13,370 nucleotides of DNA, from contig CAMBWG010000020.1 of the NCBI GenBank assembly GCA_945871415.1, positions 1 to 13,370 on the forward strand, written 5' to 3'. Below the pieces are notes generated by a model. The model searched no databases. It had not been told where the DNA came from and was given only the letters and a program-made list of their open reading frames with translations. This stretch comes from an uncultured Desulfovibrio sp. (GTDB lineage: Bacteria > Desulfobacterota > Desulfovibrionia > Desulfovibrionales > Desulfovibrionaceae). Shown one piece after another: positions 12,618 to 13,370 of the stretch. Within the stretch, counting starts at the first letter, position 1, and each line of letters opens with the position of its first letter. A program made the translations under genes and the position numbers.

Positions 12618-13370
12618 ATGAAGCTTGATCCCCAGTCCTGTAGCCGTCTTTTGCAGGCGGGCAGCCCCATGAAGTTGTACGGCAAGGTGACCAAGGTGGT
12701 TGGTCTTGTGGCCGAAGGCAGCGGATTGCGGGCGCCTCTGGGGGCTGTCTGCCACATGATGCCTTCGGAGGACAGCGAGGGCATCGCCGCCGAAGTCGTA
12801 GGATTCCGCGACGGTAATCTGCTGTTCATGCCCTATGGCGATATGCGGGGTATCCGGCCCGGCAGCCGTATTCGCAATACCAGTTTGCCGCCGGTGTTTC
12901 CCGTGGGCCCGGAGCTGCTGGGGCGCGCCTTTGACGCCTTCGGCACGCCGCTGGATTCCGGTCCGGCCATCAGCACCGAGTTGTGCGCGTCGCCGTTGGC
13001 GCAGACCTCGGAAGGCAAGGCGGACTTTGCCGCGCAGATGGAGGCGCAGCGTCCCTTTACGCCGCAGTGGATTCTGGATGCGCGACGGGAATGGCATCCC
13101 GAGCTGGGCAGCCTGTATGCCGATCCGCCGAACCCTTTGCAGCGTCCCCGCATTACGGATATTCTGGACGTGGGCGTGCGTGCCATCAACGGTCTGATCA
13201 CGCTGGGCAAGGGGCAGCGCGTGGGCATCATGGCCGGTTCCGGCGTGGGCAAGTCCACGCTCATGGGCATGATGGCCCGCTACACCAAAGCCGACGTCAA
13301 TGTTATCGGTCTGATTGGCGAACGCGGCCGCGAAGTGCTGGAATTCATGGAGCGTGACCTCGGCCCCGAG
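12618..13370 (+). CDS. fliI: Flagellum-specific ATPase FliI (3' end outside window)
   Basis: The first 251 codons are present. After an N-terminal barrel (about 18-95) comes the hinge (GRAFDAFGTPLD, 102-113), then NPLQRPRI (172-179), DVGVRAINGL (184-193), the Walker A loop GSGVGKST (207-214) and GLIGERGREV (231-240). FliI hydrolyses ATP to help load export substrates at the flagellar type III gate. Between the hinge and NPLQR there are about 60 residues, where the enterobacterial protein as I recall it has under 30, so about 30 extra residues (roughly 120-165) lie just before the ATPase core. AAGGAAAG precedes the ATG. It follows fliH by 111 nt with no terminator between. Confidence 0.95.
   Translation, partial: MKLDPQSCSRLLQAGSPMKLYGKVTKVVGLVAEGSGLRAPLGAVCHMMPSEDSEGIAAEVVGFRDGNLLFMPYGDMRGIRPGSRIRNTSLPPVFPVGPELLGRAFDAFGTPLDSGPAISTELCASPLAQTSEGKADFAAQMEAQRPFTPQWILDARREWHPELGSLYADPPNPLQRPRITDILDVGVRAINGLITLGKGQRVGIMAGSGVGKSTLMGMMARYTKADVNVIGLIGERGREVLEFMERDLGPE

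Noticed and set aside
10602..13097. A very long open frame on the minus strand opposite fliH and fliI
   Set aside because: It runs antisense to two clear flagellar genes and through repeat E. Its composition (Gly/Arg/His/Phe-rich) is that of a mirror frame in GC-rich DNA, and it has no ribosome site.
1..13370. CRISPR array, tRNA, rRNA, transposase gene
   Set aside because: None seen. The dispersed repeats are not regularly spaced, and no transposase that could move them lies in the window.

Overview
The window is GC-rich chromosomal DNA from a motile Gram-negative anaerobe. The gene set suggests a sulfate reducer of the Desulfovibrionaceae. The evidence for this is the flagellar gene order flgB-flgC-fliE-fliF-fliG-fliH-fliI read from sigma-54 promoters, together with a HydG-type radical SAM enzyme of the [FeFe]-hydrogenase maturation family. 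The taxonomic call is an inference from gene content, not from a marker gene.

Layout. Positions 1-187 hold the end of a dispersed repeat and a long perfect-type hairpin. A minus-strand hydG-like gene follows (188-1579). Divergent from it is a probable three-gene plus-strand unit: a BMP-family periplasmic binding protein (1850-2878), a DEDDh 3'-5' exonuclease (3042-3575) and a GNAT acetyltransferase (3572-4123). The unit closes with a strong terminator (4145-4179). A consensus sigma-54 promoter (4209-4224) then drives flgB, flgC and fliE (4267-5807). A stretch with no convincing gene, a repeat copy and a minus-strand secreted protein of unknown function (6337-6864) separate fliE from fliF. Upstream of fliF are three successive rho-independent terminators and a second consensus sigma-54 promoter (7442-7457). 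Then come fliF, a 71-residue protein that resembles the FliG-binding tail of FliF, fliG, an unusually long fliH, and fliI, which is cut by the window edge.

The flagellar genes encode the early basal-body parts: rod (FlgB, FlgC, FliE), MS-ring (FliF), switch (FliG) and the export ATPase with its stator (FliI, FliH). They therefore form one assembly module under sigma-54 control.

Two things stand out. First, five copies of a 121-149 bp repeat lie in 13.4 kb. It has terminal inverted repeats TAGAGC...GCTCTA and internal hairpins. In all four copies that lie wholly inside the window, the terminal TAG is the actual stop codon of the adjoining gene. Second, a small open reading frame between fliF and fliG duplicates the sequence pattern of the FliF C-terminal helix that docks onto FliG.
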